Positions 16,533-26,398 are shown, numbered from the stretch's first letter. The stretch is 64,000 nucleotides of DNA from WTKD01 sp965243525 (GCA_965243525.1 OZ251568.1:1240001-1304000); one strand, 5' to 3'. Notes: a model not told the origin generated them from the sequence alone. Translations and numbers: made by a program.

Positions 16533-17824
16533 CGCATCCACAATGTCGTTCTGATGCGAATGGGAGGTATTGTTCATTCCGCATTCCCGCAAGCCTCTTA
16601 ATTTTTGGTGAGTACTGGATCACTCAATACGGAGGCATTGGTGTTAGTACAGTTGGGGAGGAGGACGCCTATGTGCACATATGTTCAGGACAGCAGGACG
16701 TGCAACCAAGCGAGCAGCACCCCTCAGAGAATGTCTTTCATCTTGTCTATACGCATATGACCGAAGAGAACGAGCAATTAAAGATGCTCTCAAAAGAAGA
16801 CTTTGATCAGTTGACGTTTCGCGACCCAGAGAAATCGATGTTCCTTGGTGCATATCTTCGTTGCTTGTGTAAGCCAATGGTAGGAAACAATGATCATGTC
16901 TATCGAATGTGGCATGCTTGTCTCACAACATGTTTTGCAGCATTAGATCTTCAAAATTTGCAAGGAGACGATGTTCGCTGTCTTTATGGATCCTGTATTA
17001 TCGATACTGAAGCATTTTTTCATAGTGATGCACGTAGTGGATCATCAGGCAGTCGTGCACTGCAAAAAAAGGGACTGAGTTCCAGCGCTTGTTCATGCAT
17101 AGCGATGTGCGCATGTATTTGGACACTTGCAAAACGCGATCCCTTAGATGACAGTGCGCGATTCACAGCAGCGGCGATTCGTGCGCATGCATGCTTTCAA
17201 GGCGGAGGAAGTGGATACGATGTGCTAACTTCGTATTTGGGAAAAACAGTGATTTTTTTGCAAGAAACGAAAGGAGCGTCTTGTTCCGAGATATCAACCA
17301 AAAACAAAATGCAAGATTTATCCGAAACACGATGTCTTGATGAACAATACCGCCAGTTTCAACTATTGGCACAAACCCATCAGCAAGCAGTTTGCACAAA
17401 TGGGCTGTTAACTTGGATAGGGCTTCCTGCATTTTTTACGATTCACGCCTTGCATCATGGGGCACCGGTATCGACGAAAGATGCAGTGCAGCGTTTTCAA
17501 ACATTTGCACAAAAAAATGCATTGCTTGTGCGACACCTACTTTGTCAGTCGAATAATACTATTATTGAACTCGTGGGACTGGCCGGGAGGAAGCAAAAAT
17601 TGCTCAAGAGCGATAGATCTGTTCTTGCGATGTACATCAATTCTCTGATCTATATCGGAGAAATCATAGGGGCGTGTATTGGAGTTCCGGCGACGTTTTC
17701 TGATGATATACGGCAAGAGCTTCTGAAAAAAAGGGAGGAAGAAGATGATGTTATATGGTATTTTTGCAAATCTCTCGGAGCAGGGAATGAAGTTCTTGGT
17801 TTGTTGAGTATACGGCATGGATAA
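16520..17824 (+). CDS. mvaK2: Phosphomevalonate kinase (GHMP family)
   Basis: This kinase phosphorylates mevalonate 5-phosphate to the diphosphate. The protein has 434 aa, with the GHMP N-terminal strand IPASLLIFGEYWI (residues 22-34). The ATP loop is KKGLSSSACS, and QGGGSGYDVLTSYLG is the motif QGxGSGxDVA typical of phosphomevalonate kinases rather than mevalonate kinases. The C-terminal glycine loop is KSLGAGNEVLGL. The GTG start is supported by GGAGGGG (16506-16512). It sits between mvaD and mevalonate kinase, where a Pmk is expected. Confidence 0.9.
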   Translation: MERITHPQCRSDANGRYCSFRIPASLLIFGEYWITQYGGIGVSTVGEEDAYVHICSGQQDVQPSEQHPSENVFHLVYTHMTEENEQLKMLSKEDFDQLTFRDPEKSMFLGAYLRCLCKPMVGNNDHVYRMWHACLTTCFAALDLQNLQGDDVRCLYGSCIIDTEAFFHSDARSGSSGSRALQKKGLSSSACSCIAMCACIWTLAKRDPLDDSARFTAAAIRAHACFQGGGSGYDVLTSYLGKTVIFLQETKGASCSEISTKNKMQDLSETRCLDEQYRQFQLLAQTHQQAVCTNGLLTWIGLPAFFTIHALHHGAPVSTKDAVQRFQTFAQKNALLVRHLLCQSNNTIIELVGLAGRKQKLLKSDRSVLAMYINSLIYIGEIIGACIGVPATFSDDIRQELLKKREEEDDVIWYFCKSLGAGNEVLGLLSIRHG

Positions 17825-17866
17825 TCTAGTTTTAGATGATTTTGAAGCGTGCAATCAATTCGCTGG

Positions 17867-17872
17867 TATAAT
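17867..17872 (+). promoter_or_regulatory. -10 box directly before mevalonate kinase
   Basis: A perfect TATAAT ends 8 nt before ATG 17881 in the 56-bp gap after PMK. TTGAAG (17842-17847) is a poor -35 at 19 bp. It may give an internal leaderless transcript of the operon's last genes. Confidence 0.4.
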
Positions 17873-17880
17873 CACAAGAT

Positions 17881-19065
17881 ATGAGTAAAAAAATCTATAC
17901 AGGTGGGGCAAAACTCATTATTTTTGGGGAATATTCGGCATTGTTTGGCTATCCCTCGTTACTTATGCGGCTCCCGTTTTCGCTGCGCCTTGCCGATACA
18001 AAGCTCCAAAAAGAAGCCTTGCAAGATCAAAGAATGCATAAGGCTGTTTACGATTCTAAAAAATACATCAAAAAATACAATGTAATAACACAACAACGAG
18101 TTTCAGAGGTTTTTTCTCGCAGTTTCTTTAATCATCTGCGTGATAAAACGGTGGGGATTTTGAACAGCCTTGTTTCAGAATTTTTCTCCCATAAAGATGA
18201 TCTTTCTCCAACAGATCAGAAGAGTGTTCTTAACGGTGCGTATATTGCTGCAATCCTTCATGATCTAGATTCTTTCTTTTGCGCTTCTTCTATTCCTCAG
18301 CGTGCAGGATTCGGATCTTCAGCAGCATGTTCGGTTGCAATTGCGCGATACGTTGTTGATTGCATTGGTGATTATTGTCGAGAGCAAAAAGATGAGCAGA
18401 GCAGGCAAATTTCTTTGCTTTTTTCGCGAGATGCCGCAGAAATCGTGATCAAGCTTGCGCATCACTACGAACATTATTTTCATGGAGTTTCGTCAGGAAT
18501 TGATACACGTTCTAGCGCAGAGCCTCCTAAATCCCTCTCAGTTCTCTATGCTGAAACTAATTTGGTGGGGCACAATCGCAATACTCACCAGGCAAAATCA
18601 CAGAGCATGTCCGAAAGTGAGAAGATTTTGCATCGTCCAAAACCGATGCTTCGTATAACTTCTCCAGGGATTCCGATAGTGTATTGTTCGTTGTTTCGAG
18701 ACGAAGACACAAAGAATCTTATTGCGCGAAATGTGCACAGATATAGTTCAGAAATTCATGAACTGGGACGCTTGATCGAAACTTTTTTAACGAATCCCAT
18801 TGATTATCAGAATTTCTATAACACGGTTGATGCAGCACATACCATTCAATCAGAGACCCAGATGCTGCTTGAGCAAGAGCAGAAATTTATTACAGCGATT
18901 GTCCAGGAAGTAAATACCAAAGGAAAGATGAGCGGAGCAGGGGGTGCTTGTTTTTTCATTGCTGAAAACGTGGAACATCAGGCCTTGATAGCGAGACGCT
19001 GCGATTCGATAATCCATCGATATACATCGCAAATTCCTGGCTTCGTAGGGCTTGACACCATCTAG
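17881..19065 (+). CDS. mvk: Mevalonate kinase
   Basis: This kinase phosphorylates mevalonate at C5, the first kinase step of the pathway. The GHMP signatures are TGGAKLIIFGEYSALFGYP (substrate and dimer region), GFGSSAACS (143-151) and FHGVSSGID (200-208), the last being diagnostic for mevalonate kinase. The C-terminal glycine loop is KMSGAGGACFF. At 394 aa it is much longer than common bacterial enzymes (about 300 aa) and close to animal ones: the region before the ATP loop holds an extra charged, Lys/Gln-rich segment (about 40-115). With the preceding five genes it completes acetoacetyl-CoA to isopentenyl diphosphate. Confidence 0.93.
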   Translation: MSKKIYTGGAKLIIFGEYSALFGYPSLLMRLPFSLRLADTKLQKEALQDQRMHKAVYDSKKYIKKYNVITQQRVSEVFSRSFFNHLRDKTVGILNSLVSEFFSHKDDLSPTDQKSVLNGAYIAAILHDLDSFFCASSIPQRAGFGSSAACSVAIARYVVDCIGDYCREQKDEQSRQISLLFSRDAAEIVIKLAHHYEHYFHGVSSGIDTRSSAEPPKSLSVLYAETNLVGHNRNTHQAKSQSMSESEKILHRPKPMLRITSPGIPIVYCSLFRDEDTKNLIARNVHRYSSEIHELGRLIETFLTNPIDYQNFYNTVDAAHTIQSETQMLLEQEQKFITAIVQEVNTKGKMSGAGGACFFIAENVEHQALIARRCDSIIHRYTSQIPGFVGLDTI

Positions 19066-19100
19066 TTGTATAAACCATTGTCCCAAGATACCATTGCAGT

Positions 19101-19844
19101 ATGTTGGCATCTGTCGAAAGTCTTAAACAAAAAGTTGCGGTGATCACTGGAGCAAGCAAGGGCATTGGAAAGGCGACCGCGGAACTTCTTGCTGCACAGG
19201 GTATGCATGTGGTAACGGTTGCACGTAGTAAAGAACTACTGCACGCACAAGCAGAGGAGCTGCAGAAAAAATATGATGTGACTGTTTTGCCTATCGCGGC
19301 TGATGTCTCGACTGAAGAAGGGGCAAAAAGAGTATACCAATCAGTGACGCAGCGATTTCAAAGTGTAGATATTTTGATAAATAATGCAGGAGTTGGAAAA
19401 TATGGTTCCCTCGATGCGGTGAGTGCTGAGGACTACGATTGGATTTTCAATACGAACATGCGCAGCAGTTTCCTGTGTACCAAGATGTTTCTTCCTGATA
19501 TGAAGAAGCAAAAACAGGGGTGGATTATCTTCGTTGGATCGGTTGCCGGACTTCGGGGCTTGCCCCATGAGGCGGTGTATTGCGCGTCAAAATTTGCACA
19601 GTATGGTTTTGCACAGGCTCTTGATTATGAAGTACGTAAATTAGGGATTAAAGTGAGCTATATCGCTCCGGGTGGAGTCCATACCGAGTTTGCTATTGGA
19701 ACTGGGCGAAGTCACGATGATCCAATCATGCAGAATATGATGGATGCAGAGGATGTGGCAGAAACCATTCTTTTTACCCTGCGACAAACTGAAAAAGCGC
19801 GCTTATTCTTGTTGGGGGTTCGGCCCTTGCAAGAAGCGCTCTAA
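19101..19844 (+). CDS. Short-chain dehydrogenase/reductase (FabG-like)
   Basis: This is a classical SDR, 247 aa. TGASKGIGKATAE is near residues 16-28, NNAGVGKYG at about 93-101, the catalytic Ser in FVGSVAG, YCASKFAQYGF with Tyr and Lys, and the PGGVHTEF loop after it. The fold suits 3-oxoacyl-ACP reductase or a broad carbonyl reductase. The substrate is unknown. It follows mevalonate kinase by 35 bp and touches the MscS gene (stop and start 2 bp apart), so it belongs to the distal part of the mevalonate transcript. A role in isoprenoid metabolism is possible but unproven. Confidence 0.85.
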   Translation: MLASVESLKQKVAVITGASKGIGKATAELLAAQGMHVVTVARSKELLHAQAEELQKKYDVTVLPIAADVSTEEGAKRVYQSVTQRFQSVDILINNAGVGKYGSLDAVSAEDYDWIFNTNMRSSFLCTKMFLPDMKKQKQGWIIFVGSVAGLRGLPHEAVYCASKFAQYGFAQALDYEVRKLGIKVSYIAPGGVHTEFAIGTGRSHDDPIMQNMMDAEDVAETILFTLRQTEKARLFLLGVRPLQEAL

Positions 19845-19846
19845 GT

Positions 19847-21007
19847 ATGATTGAAGCATTTCAGTCGTTTTTTGTATCTCCCATTGTTATTGGAGAGACC
19901 GCATTTTCATTTTCTCCCCTCGATTTTCTCCTGCAATGCATTATACCGCTTAGTATCTATATAGGCATCGCTCGGCTCTTTTCTTATTTTTTTTCTCGTG
20001 TAGAACGACTGCGATTTTGGCAAGCCCCCTCGCGGAGGAGAATCCTTGTCGTCGTTCGTCGAAGCATCAAGATGGTGTTGTTTTTAGCAACACTTTGGTT
20101 TATTATCTATTTTTTTCGGAGCGAGTCTGAGAATCTTCTTCTGGAATTTTGGAAGATACTTACGCAGCCACTCCTTTCCACTGATCAACTGCAGTTAACA
20201 ATCCTTTCCTTATTGCTGATTATTCCGGTGCTTTATCTTGCAAACATACTTTCAAAGAATATTCATTCGCTTTTGGAATCACGCGTATTGCCACATATCA
20301 TCGAAAGCAAGGATATTCGGTTCACCGCGGCAAACACAGTTCGCTATGTTTTGATGGGCTTGTTTGTTATCGTTGGATTGTCGATGATTGGCATCAATCT
20401 TTCATCCATCACGCTTTTGGTTGGGGTGTTGGGAATTGGTATTGGATTTGGACTGCAGAGTACAGTGGAGAATTTTTTTGCTGGGATCGTGGTCATTGCG
20501 ACGCGTCCAATAAAAGTTGGTGACCGCATACGTATGGGAGAACATCTGGGGGATGTGAAACGTATTGCTATGCTTCACACGGTAATCTCTACGATTGAAA
20601 ATGAGACATTACTCGTTCCAAATAAACTCCTTGTAAACAACGTGGTACATAACACCATGCACGATATGGATGAAAGTATATCCTTGTTTTTACGGTTTCA
20701 AGTCCATTATGATAGCGATCTCAAAAAGGTATTTGCTGTCTTGAGCGATATTTTAGAAAAAAATCCATACGATGTTGGTGATCCAAAACATCAACCAAAG
20801 GTGTTTTTGGAATCATTTGATGCCTCAGGTATTACGTTTCTCTTATCATTTCGTATTGCCAGTGTTTTCGAGAAATATTCTGCGCGATCTCATGTGAATT
20901 TTGCAGTGTGGCAGCGATTCAAAGAAGAAGGAATCATCATTCCGTATCCACAACTAGATCTACACATCCAAAAAGATGGCCCCACAGTTCCGCCTTCTGA
21001 AGAGTGA
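19847..21007 (+). CDS. Small-conductance mechanosensitive channel, MscS family
   Basis: This is an inner-membrane channel that relieves osmotic downshock, 386 aa. Hydrophobic segments occur at about 25-50, 68-88, 115-135 and 165-185. The last precedes the pore helix LLVGVLGIGIGFGLQSTVENFFAG, rich in Gly and Ala positions as in MscS TM3. The beta domain follows: RPIKVGDRIRMGEHLGDVKRIAMLHTVI, then the NKLLVNNVVHN motif typical of the family (usual form PN..l....i.N). The start codon is 2 bp after the SDR stop, so the two are coupled. Confidence 0.92.
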   Translation: MIEAFQSFFVSPIVIGETAFSFSPLDFLLQCIIPLSIYIGIARLFSYFFSRVERLRFWQAPSRRRILVVVRRSIKMVLFLATLWFIIYFFRSESENLLLEFWKILTQPLLSTDQLQLTILSLLLIIPVLYLANILSKNIHSLLESRVLPHIIESKDIRFTAANTVRYVLMGLFVIVGLSMIGINLSSITLLVGVLGIGIGFGLQSTVENFFAGIVVIATRPIKVGDRIRMGEHLGDVKRIAMLHTVISTIENETLLVPNKLLVNNVVHNTMHDMDESISLFLRFQVHYDSDLKKVFAVLSDILEKNPYDVGDPKHQPKVFLESFDASGITFLLSFRIASVFEKYSARSHVNFAVWQRFKEEGIIIPYPQLDLHIQKDGPTVPPSEE

Positions 21008-21077
21008 TGTATTAAACGTAGAGCGATCGCTTCAAAAAACATCCATAAAAACGTTCGGAATCATCCCAAAGCAATGA

Positions 21078-21638
21078 CTAATTGTTAACGCGTTCAACGT
21101 ATTCTTTGGTTTCAGTATTTACGAGCACTTTTTCTCCTGCCTTGATAAAGATTGGCGCCTTGATAACGAGGCCGGTCTCCAAGGTGATTGATTTGACTGT
21201 TTTTGAAACAGTGTCGCCCTTGATTGCCTCAGGTGCTTCAACCACGGCAAGAACCATCTTTGGAGGAAATTGCACTGCTATAGGAATATCTTCCCAGCGA
21301 GTGATGCGATATGTCTCACCTTCAAGCAGAAAAAAAGCGTCGTCTTTTAACACATCGTCTGCAATCGAAAATTGTTCAAAACTCTCTGAATCCATGAATA
21401 CGAATTCACTAGCCTCTCGATACAGATATTGAGCATCTATTTCCGTTGTTGCGGTTTCTTCGACTACTGCGCTTGAATTAAACGTCTCTCGTATAATCTG
21501 TCCGTTTTGCAATCCTTTGATCTTTGTTTTTACGTAAGCAGAGCCCTTTCCTGGCTTATAGAATTCTCGTTCTATAACCTTATAGGGCTCTCCTCGAAGC
21601 ATGATACAGCTTCCCTTTGTAATATCACCGGCTTTCAT
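21078..21638 (-). CDS. efp: Translation elongation factor P
   Basis: EF-P rescues ribosomes stalled at polyproline stretches. From ATG 21638 it has 186 aa, the normal length. An ATG at 21677 would add 13 unconserved residues. The N-terminal KOW-like domain carries KPGKGSAYVKTK, where Lys31 is the residue modified by EpmA-type or other pathways. Two OB domains follow, ending LETGLVIKAPIFIKAGEKVLVNTETKEYVERV. No modification enzyme is present in the window. TATACA lies 8 nt before the ATG on the minus strand, so this may be another leaderless gene. It is convergent with mscS. Confidence 0.95.
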   Translation of the reverse strand: MKAGDITKGSCIMLRGEPYKVIEREFYKPGKGSAYVKTKIKGLQNGQIIRETFNSSAVVEETATTEIDAQYLYREASEFVFMDSESFEQFSIADDVLKDDAFFLLEGETYRITRWEDIPIAVQFPPKMVLAVVEAPEAIKGDTVSKTVKSITLETGLVIKAPIFIKAGEKVLVNTETKEYVERVNN

Positions 21639-21798
21639 ATGTTCAGTGTATACTATTAGCTCTGTTGGTAATATCATAACAAATATGTAGCATATTAACT
21701 AGAAATTAATTAGTAGCTATAATAATACAGCTAAAAAATAAAAACAGATAAGCCGAATAGTTTTTGTCTGATCATAAAGGAAATACATAACTAGTTGT

Positions 21799-22524
21799 AT
21801 GAAATTATTATGTGCTGCAATGCCTCATGAGCTCTCGTATGTACAAGGATTGCTAGATAATTTTACCGTTGAATACATCGATTCTACATCACAAACGTGT
21901 TTGTTACATTCGCTACGAACGAATAATACCTATCTCGGTGCGGCAATCGGGATTGGTTCTATTTATATTGAGGAATGTCTCGATGAATTGGCGGGTCGTT
22001 TTTATGTCAGCGAGGTTGTGTTTGTCGGGACAGCAGGAGGGCATGCACCGCAGTTGTCGCTGTATGATGTCGTTATTGGCGAAGTCTGTTATTTGGTAAA
22101 GCAAAATCAGATTATTGTCGCAAAATGCTCTGAGGTGGCAATCCCCTATCTAACGGCTCTTCTCAAAAAAAAGCAATATCATCCGCATGTTGGCAATTTT
22201 TTAACGGTACAGCGTGAAGTACTTTCCAGTGATGATCTTGATGAGCAGTATTCAGCATCATTACAAGAGGCCACTATGGCAGTTGATATGGAAGCAGGAA
22301 TTGTTGCACGGTGGGCCAAGGTTCGTGGAATTTCATGTAGTGTTGTCAAAGTTATCTCAGATTTTTTACCATTAAATAAATCAAAAAATATTTTGCAAAA
22401 AAAAATAGTTAAAACCCCGCAATTCTTGCAGGCGCTACAGTATTCACAACAAATTTCCAGTGAAATTTTGAATTATTTTGATGAAAAAGAGTATCTTTAC
22501 AAAGATTGTATCCGTAAGTCATAA
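21799..22524 (+). CDS. Nucleoside phosphorylase/MTA-SAH nucleosidase-family protein
   Basis: A PNP/UDP superfamily protein, 241 aa. The start KLLCAAMPHEL corresponds to the first strand with its catalytic Glu, VFVGTAGGHAP to the phosphate or ribose loop, and VDMEAGIVARWAKVRGISCSVVKVISD to the purine/ribose region with the Met-Glu pair and the catalytic Asp of nucleosidases. It is more diverged than a typical MtnN, so the substrate (methylthioadenosine, futalosine or another nucleoside) is open. Its stop is 6 bp before the aldo-keto reductase start, suggesting an operon. AAAGG (21776-21780) is too far upstream to be a good ribosome-binding site. Confidence 0.8.
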   Translation: MKLLCAAMPHELSYVQGLLDNFTVEYIDSTSQTCLLHSLRTNNTYLGAAIGIGSIYIEECLDELAGRFYVSEVVFVGTAGGHAPQLSLYDVVIGEVCYLVKQNQIIVAKCSEVAIPYLTALLKKKQYHPHVGNFLTVQREVLSSDDLDEQYSASLQEATMAVDMEAGIVARWAKVRGISCSVVKVISDFLPLNKSKNILQKKIVKTPQFLQALQYSQQISSEILNYFDEKEYLYKDCIRKS

Positions 22525-22530
22525 TAGTGC

Positions 22531-23346
22531 ATGCAGATAAAAACTATTTCGTTAACCTCAGAGCTTTCTATCCACCAATTAGGGTTTGGAACGTATTTGT
22601 TAAAAGGGGATGATGCGCTTCGCTCAGTGCGTGATGCCTTGGAAGCGGGATACCGAAGCATTGATACAGCAACCTTGTATGAAAATGAACGAGAAATAGG
22701 TATAGCAATAAAAGATTCTGGTATTCCCCGCAATGAGTTAAAAATAACCACCAAGTTGTGGAACGACTTTAACAGCCCGGAGCAGGTTCGGCCGCAGTTT
22801 GAGCAAAGCCTTGAACGTTTGGGAACTGATTATGTTGATCTCTATCTTATGCATTGGCCCGTAAAAAAATCATTTGTTCGAACCTGGGAAACAATTGCAG
22901 CATTGCCGGAAACCGGATTAGTTCGTGCAGTGGGCGTCTGCAATTTCCATCAGCATCATTTTGAGTCATTGCAAGAAGCGGGATTGCCAAAACCCTGCAT
23001 AAATCAAATTGAACTACATCCATTTTTCCCTCAGTCTGAATTAGTTGCTTATTGTGAAAATCAGGGCATTGCCGTTGAGTCATGGGCACCGATTATGCAA
23101 GGGGATGCCATTCGCTCTGAAACAATAGATGCATTGGCACGAAAATACAATAAATCCTTGGTTCAGATAATTCTTCGATGGCACATTGATCGTGGGTTTA
23201 TTGTGATTCCTCGTTCTCGACAAACGCAGCATATAAAGGATAACATCGATATTTTTGATTTTTCTTTGACCGCAGAGGAAGTTGACAGCATTACCGCGTT
23301 AGATTGCGGAAAACGTTATGGACCAGATCCAGATACGTTTGCGTAG
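22531..23346 (+). CDS. Aldo/keto reductase (2,5-diketo-D-gluconate reductase-like)
   Basis: A NADPH-dependent carbonyl reductase of the AKR5 type, 271 aa. The catalytic tetrad is visible: Asp in YRSIDTA, Tyr in TLYENE, Lys in TTKLWN and His in LMHWP. The barrel continues with VGVCNFHQHH, CINQIELHPFFPQ, ESWAPI and the NADP-binding IPRSRQTQHIKDN. The physiological substrate is unknown. It lies 6 bp after the nucleosidase-like gene and 9 bp before the M16C protease gene, all on the plus strand. Confidence 0.92.
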   Translation: MQIKTISLTSELSIHQLGFGTYLLKGDDALRSVRDALEAGYRSIDTATLYENEREIGIAIKDSGIPRNELKITTKLWNDFNSPEQVRPQFEQSLERLGTDYVDLYLMHWPVKKSFVRTWETIAALPETGLVRAVGVCNFHQHHFESLQEAGLPKPCINQIELHPFFPQSELVAYCENQGIAVESWAPIMQGDAIRSETIDALARKYNKSLVQIILRWHIDRGFIVIPRSRQTQHIKDNIDIFDFSLTAEEVDSITALDCGKRYGPDPDTFA

Positions 23347-23355
23347 CCATATGTA

Positions 23356-26232
23356 ATGTCGTATATTCTCAAACAATCCGCCTTTATCGAATCTCTCAAC
23401 GCAACATGCAGCATTCATGAGCATCGCGCTACAGGGTGTCAAATCGTCCATATCAACAACAGCGATCCAGAAAATCTTTTTGCTTATATGTTTCGTACTC
23501 CTCCGCATGATTCAACGGGACTTCCACATATTTTGGAACATACAGTGCTGTGTGGATCTCAGCGATTCCCATTGAAGGATCCCTTTGCTTATCTTGCAAA
23601 GACCAGTCTCAACACCTTTCTCAATGCAATGACGTTTCCGGATCGGACCGTATATCCTGCAAGTTCAGCAGTTGAGAAAGATCTGTTTAACATCATGAAG
23701 GTGTATGGTGATGCGGTTTTTTTTCCGTTGCTTCGCAGGGAGATGTTTCGTCAAGAAGGCGCGCGTATTCAATTCGATGAAGATGGAAATCCTCGATTGC
23801 AGGGGGTGGTCTATAATGAAATGAAGGGAGTTTATTCAAACAAGGAGGCAATTGCCAACCGCGCTTGCATGCGTTCTTTATTCGAGACTGGCCCTTATTC
23901 TTATGATTCTGGTGGTGATCCACGGGAGATTCCTTTTATTGGATACGATCATTTTGTTGATTTTCATAGACGCTATTATCACCCAAGTAATGCGTGTATA
24001 TTCCTCTATGGGAACATAGACACTGAGCGCTATCTTGATTTTTTTGAACGTAATATTCTTTCTTCTTTCCTTAGGGGGCAGGCAACAAAGCTATCCTATG
24101 CAACACCACGTCGGGAAACCCCAACTATTTATGAGGTGGGATATCCTGCGCAAAGCAAGGAACAACAGCACTCAATTATAAAAAATTGGCTTTTGCCTAC
24201 TGAGGATGATGTTGTCAATCTTGATACAGCGCATCTTGTCAGTGAATTACTGGTTGGAAACACGACATCACCGTTATATCGCGCCTTGCTAGAATCAGGA
24301 TTGGGAAAGGCTGTTTCTTCTGCTACGGGATTATCAGCAGATCAATATGAATCTATGTTTGCTGCTGGACTTGATGAAGTTAGTGCGGATAATTTTGACG
24401 CTGTTTTGGATTGTATAGACACAACGCTGCAATCAATTCGCGAGAAGGGCTTCGATGTGAAACACGTAGAGTCGCTCATCGCCCACACAGAATTGCAGAA
24501 TCGAGAGGTGCGGGGAGGCTCTGCGCAAGGCTTGCATCTCATGCAAAAAGTTGCCTATGCGTGGACATACAATAGAGATGTTGTATCGATGCTTGAAACA
24601 AATAAGCGAATCGCCGATCTTCGTGCTCAGACAGTGTCTAGCCCACAACGACTGCAAGATTGGATTACTGAACAGTTGATAGAAAATCTTCACACAGGAA
24701 TTGTGTACTGCAAGGCTGATACACAAAAAATTCAAAAGGATGAGGCGGATGAACAAGCGCGCCTCGAGAAACTGCTGGAGCAACGCTCCAAGGAATTTCA
24801 AGAGGATGAGTACGCCTTGCTTGCGGTACAAAATGCGTCTGAAAACAAACGCTCACTCCAAAAGATGCCAACACTGCACCGTTCTGATGTGCCAAAAGAT
24901 ATTCGTAGATACGATGCTGTTGTGCATGAGGATCCATGTTGGCAACTAGAGCAGCAATTGTTCACAAACGGAGTTCAATACGTACATATTGGGTTTGATG
25001 CAGCAGATATTCCAATACATTTGCTCCACTACTTGCCCTTGCTTTCTGCAATTTTCACCGAGTGTGGAACAAAGCTGTATTCTCCAGAAACTCTCAACCG
25101 CTTGATGGACCAATACAGCACAGGAATCTACACTAGTATCAGCTGTGATATGCATGCAATCACGCATCAAATCTGCCCCTATTTTTTCGTCAAAACAGGA
25201 TTTCTCGTTGAACACACAGCATCAATGAATACCTTGATTCAAGAATTGTTGCTGCATGTTGATTTTCAACAACATGACCGCATTCGTGAGACGATGCAGG
25301 AGATGATTACTGGGTTCACCAGCTCATTGATTCAGCGGGGCCATCTCCACGCTTTGTATCGGGCAAATCGATTTTTGTCTCCCGTTGCCGACCTTGAAGA
25401 ACAGTGGCATAGTGTCACGCAATTACAGCACCTCCAAGATGCATATGCTGATATGGAGTCAACGGAATCCTCGTTGCGTGAACTCTATCAGGTGTTATTC
25501 ACTCGATCTCGCATGAAGATCAGTTTGGGACATGAAGAAACTAACAAAGAGAATGCCCAGCTATTTGTGAAAGAAATCAGTGAATCACTTCCCTCAAGTA
25601 TTCCAGTTCCCAAAGGAACCAAAATTACGCACAAAGTACAGTATGGTCATTTAGAGGCGATTGAAACACCAAGTCAAGTTTCGTTTAATGCCTTAACCAT
25701 GCGGGGTATAGAACACACTAGCCCGCTCTATGCAGCATCCTTGGTCTTATCGCAGTTGTTAACAACTGATTATCTATGGGAGCAGATACGTATGCGCAAT
25801 GGTGCCTATGGAGCATTTGCCATTCCGAAAGGGATTGAAAATACATTTTCTTTTGCGTCCTATCGAGACCCTCATCTAGACGCCACCTTTGCGGCATTCA
25901 CCGAGGCACTGGTGCAGTATTCTCGCACTCCTCTGAGTGCAAAGGAAATTGACCAGGCATTGTTTGGATTGCTTGGCTCGGAATTACGTACTATTGCCCC
26001 AAATAGGGCAGTAGGAATTGCCTTCCACTATGCACTCCATGGGATTAGTGATGATTTCCGACAGCATGTTCGTGAAAGTGTCTTAGAAGTGAAACCTGAG
26101 GATGTGCAACAAGTTGCAGAGCAACTAAAAAAAGAAGCACAACAAACAGCAAATCGGGCAACAGTGTCTGGCCCCGGACAACTCGATGCATCTGCATTAC
26201 AGAATATTGTAAGGATCCCGGTTCCTGTTTAA
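23356..26232 (+). CDS. M16C family zinc metalloprotease (PreP-like)
   Basis: A large peptidase of 958 aa, the full length of the presequence-protease (M16C) family, which folds into four homologous domains forming a chamber that degrades peptides up to about 60 residues. The inverted zinc motif HxxEH is seen as LPHILEHTVLCGS (His, Glu, His at about 55-59). The next lines DPFAYLAKTSLNTFLNAMTFPDRTVYPASS and VVYNEMKGVYS are family hallmarks. A long central helical hairpin rich in Glu and Arg (about 455-500) is the linker. No signal peptide is present, so it is cytoplasmic. It follows the aldo-keto reductase by 9 bp. Confidence 0.94.
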   Translation: MSYILKQSAFIESLNATCSIHEHRATGCQIVHINNSDPENLFAYMFRTPPHDSTGLPHILEHTVLCGSQRFPLKDPFAYLAKTSLNTFLNAMTFPDRTVYPASSAVEKDLFNIMKVYGDAVFFPLLRREMFRQEGARIQFDEDGNPRLQGVVYNEMKGVYSNKEAIANRACMRSLFETGPYSYDSGGDPREIPFIGYDHFVDFHRRYYHPSNACIFLYGNIDTERYLDFFERNILSSFLRGQATKLSYATPRRETPTIYEVGYPAQSKEQQHSIIKNWLLPTEDDVVNLDTAHLVSELLVGNTTSPLYRALLESGLGKAVSSATGLSADQYESMFAAGLDEVSADNFDAVLDCIDTTLQSIREKGFDVKHVESLIAHTELQNREVRGGSAQGLHLMQKVAYAWTYNRDVVSMLETNKRIADLRAQTVSSPQRLQDWITEQLIENLHTGIVYCKADTQKIQKDEADEQARLEKLLEQRSKEFQEDEYALLAVQNASENKRSLQKMPTLHRSDVPKDIRRYDAVVHEDPCWQLEQQLFTNGVQYVHIGFDAADIPIHLLHYLPLLSAIFTECGTKLYSPETLNRLMDQYSTGIYTSISCDMHAITHQICPYFFVKTGFLVEHTASMNTLIQELLLHVDFQQHDRIRETMQEMITGFTSSLIQRGHLHALYRANRFLSPVADLEEQWHSVTQLQHLQDAYADMESTESSLRELYQVLFTRSRMKISLGHEETNKENAQLFVKEISESLPSSIPVPKGTKITHKVQYGHLEAIETPSQVSFNALTMRGIEHTSPLYAASLVLSQLLTTDYLWEQIRMRNGAYGAFAIPKGIENTFSFASYRDPHLDATFAAFTEALVQYSRTPLSAKEIDQALFGLLGSELRTIAPNRAVGIAFHYALHGISDDFRQHVRESVLEVKPEDVQQVAEQLKKEAQQTANRATVSGPGQLDASALQNIVRIPVPV

Positions 26233-26398
26233 CCACGAGATATTTTTTCTGCCATTGTATAACAGATTCGAAACACGAGGTGATCGACAGAGGGATATCT
26301 TTTGTCAATCATGATTACCTATAGATGCTTGCACAACTATTCTTATTTTCTTTACAGTGAGATAAAGGTAATTAGGAAGAACTATAAGAGGAGTTATA

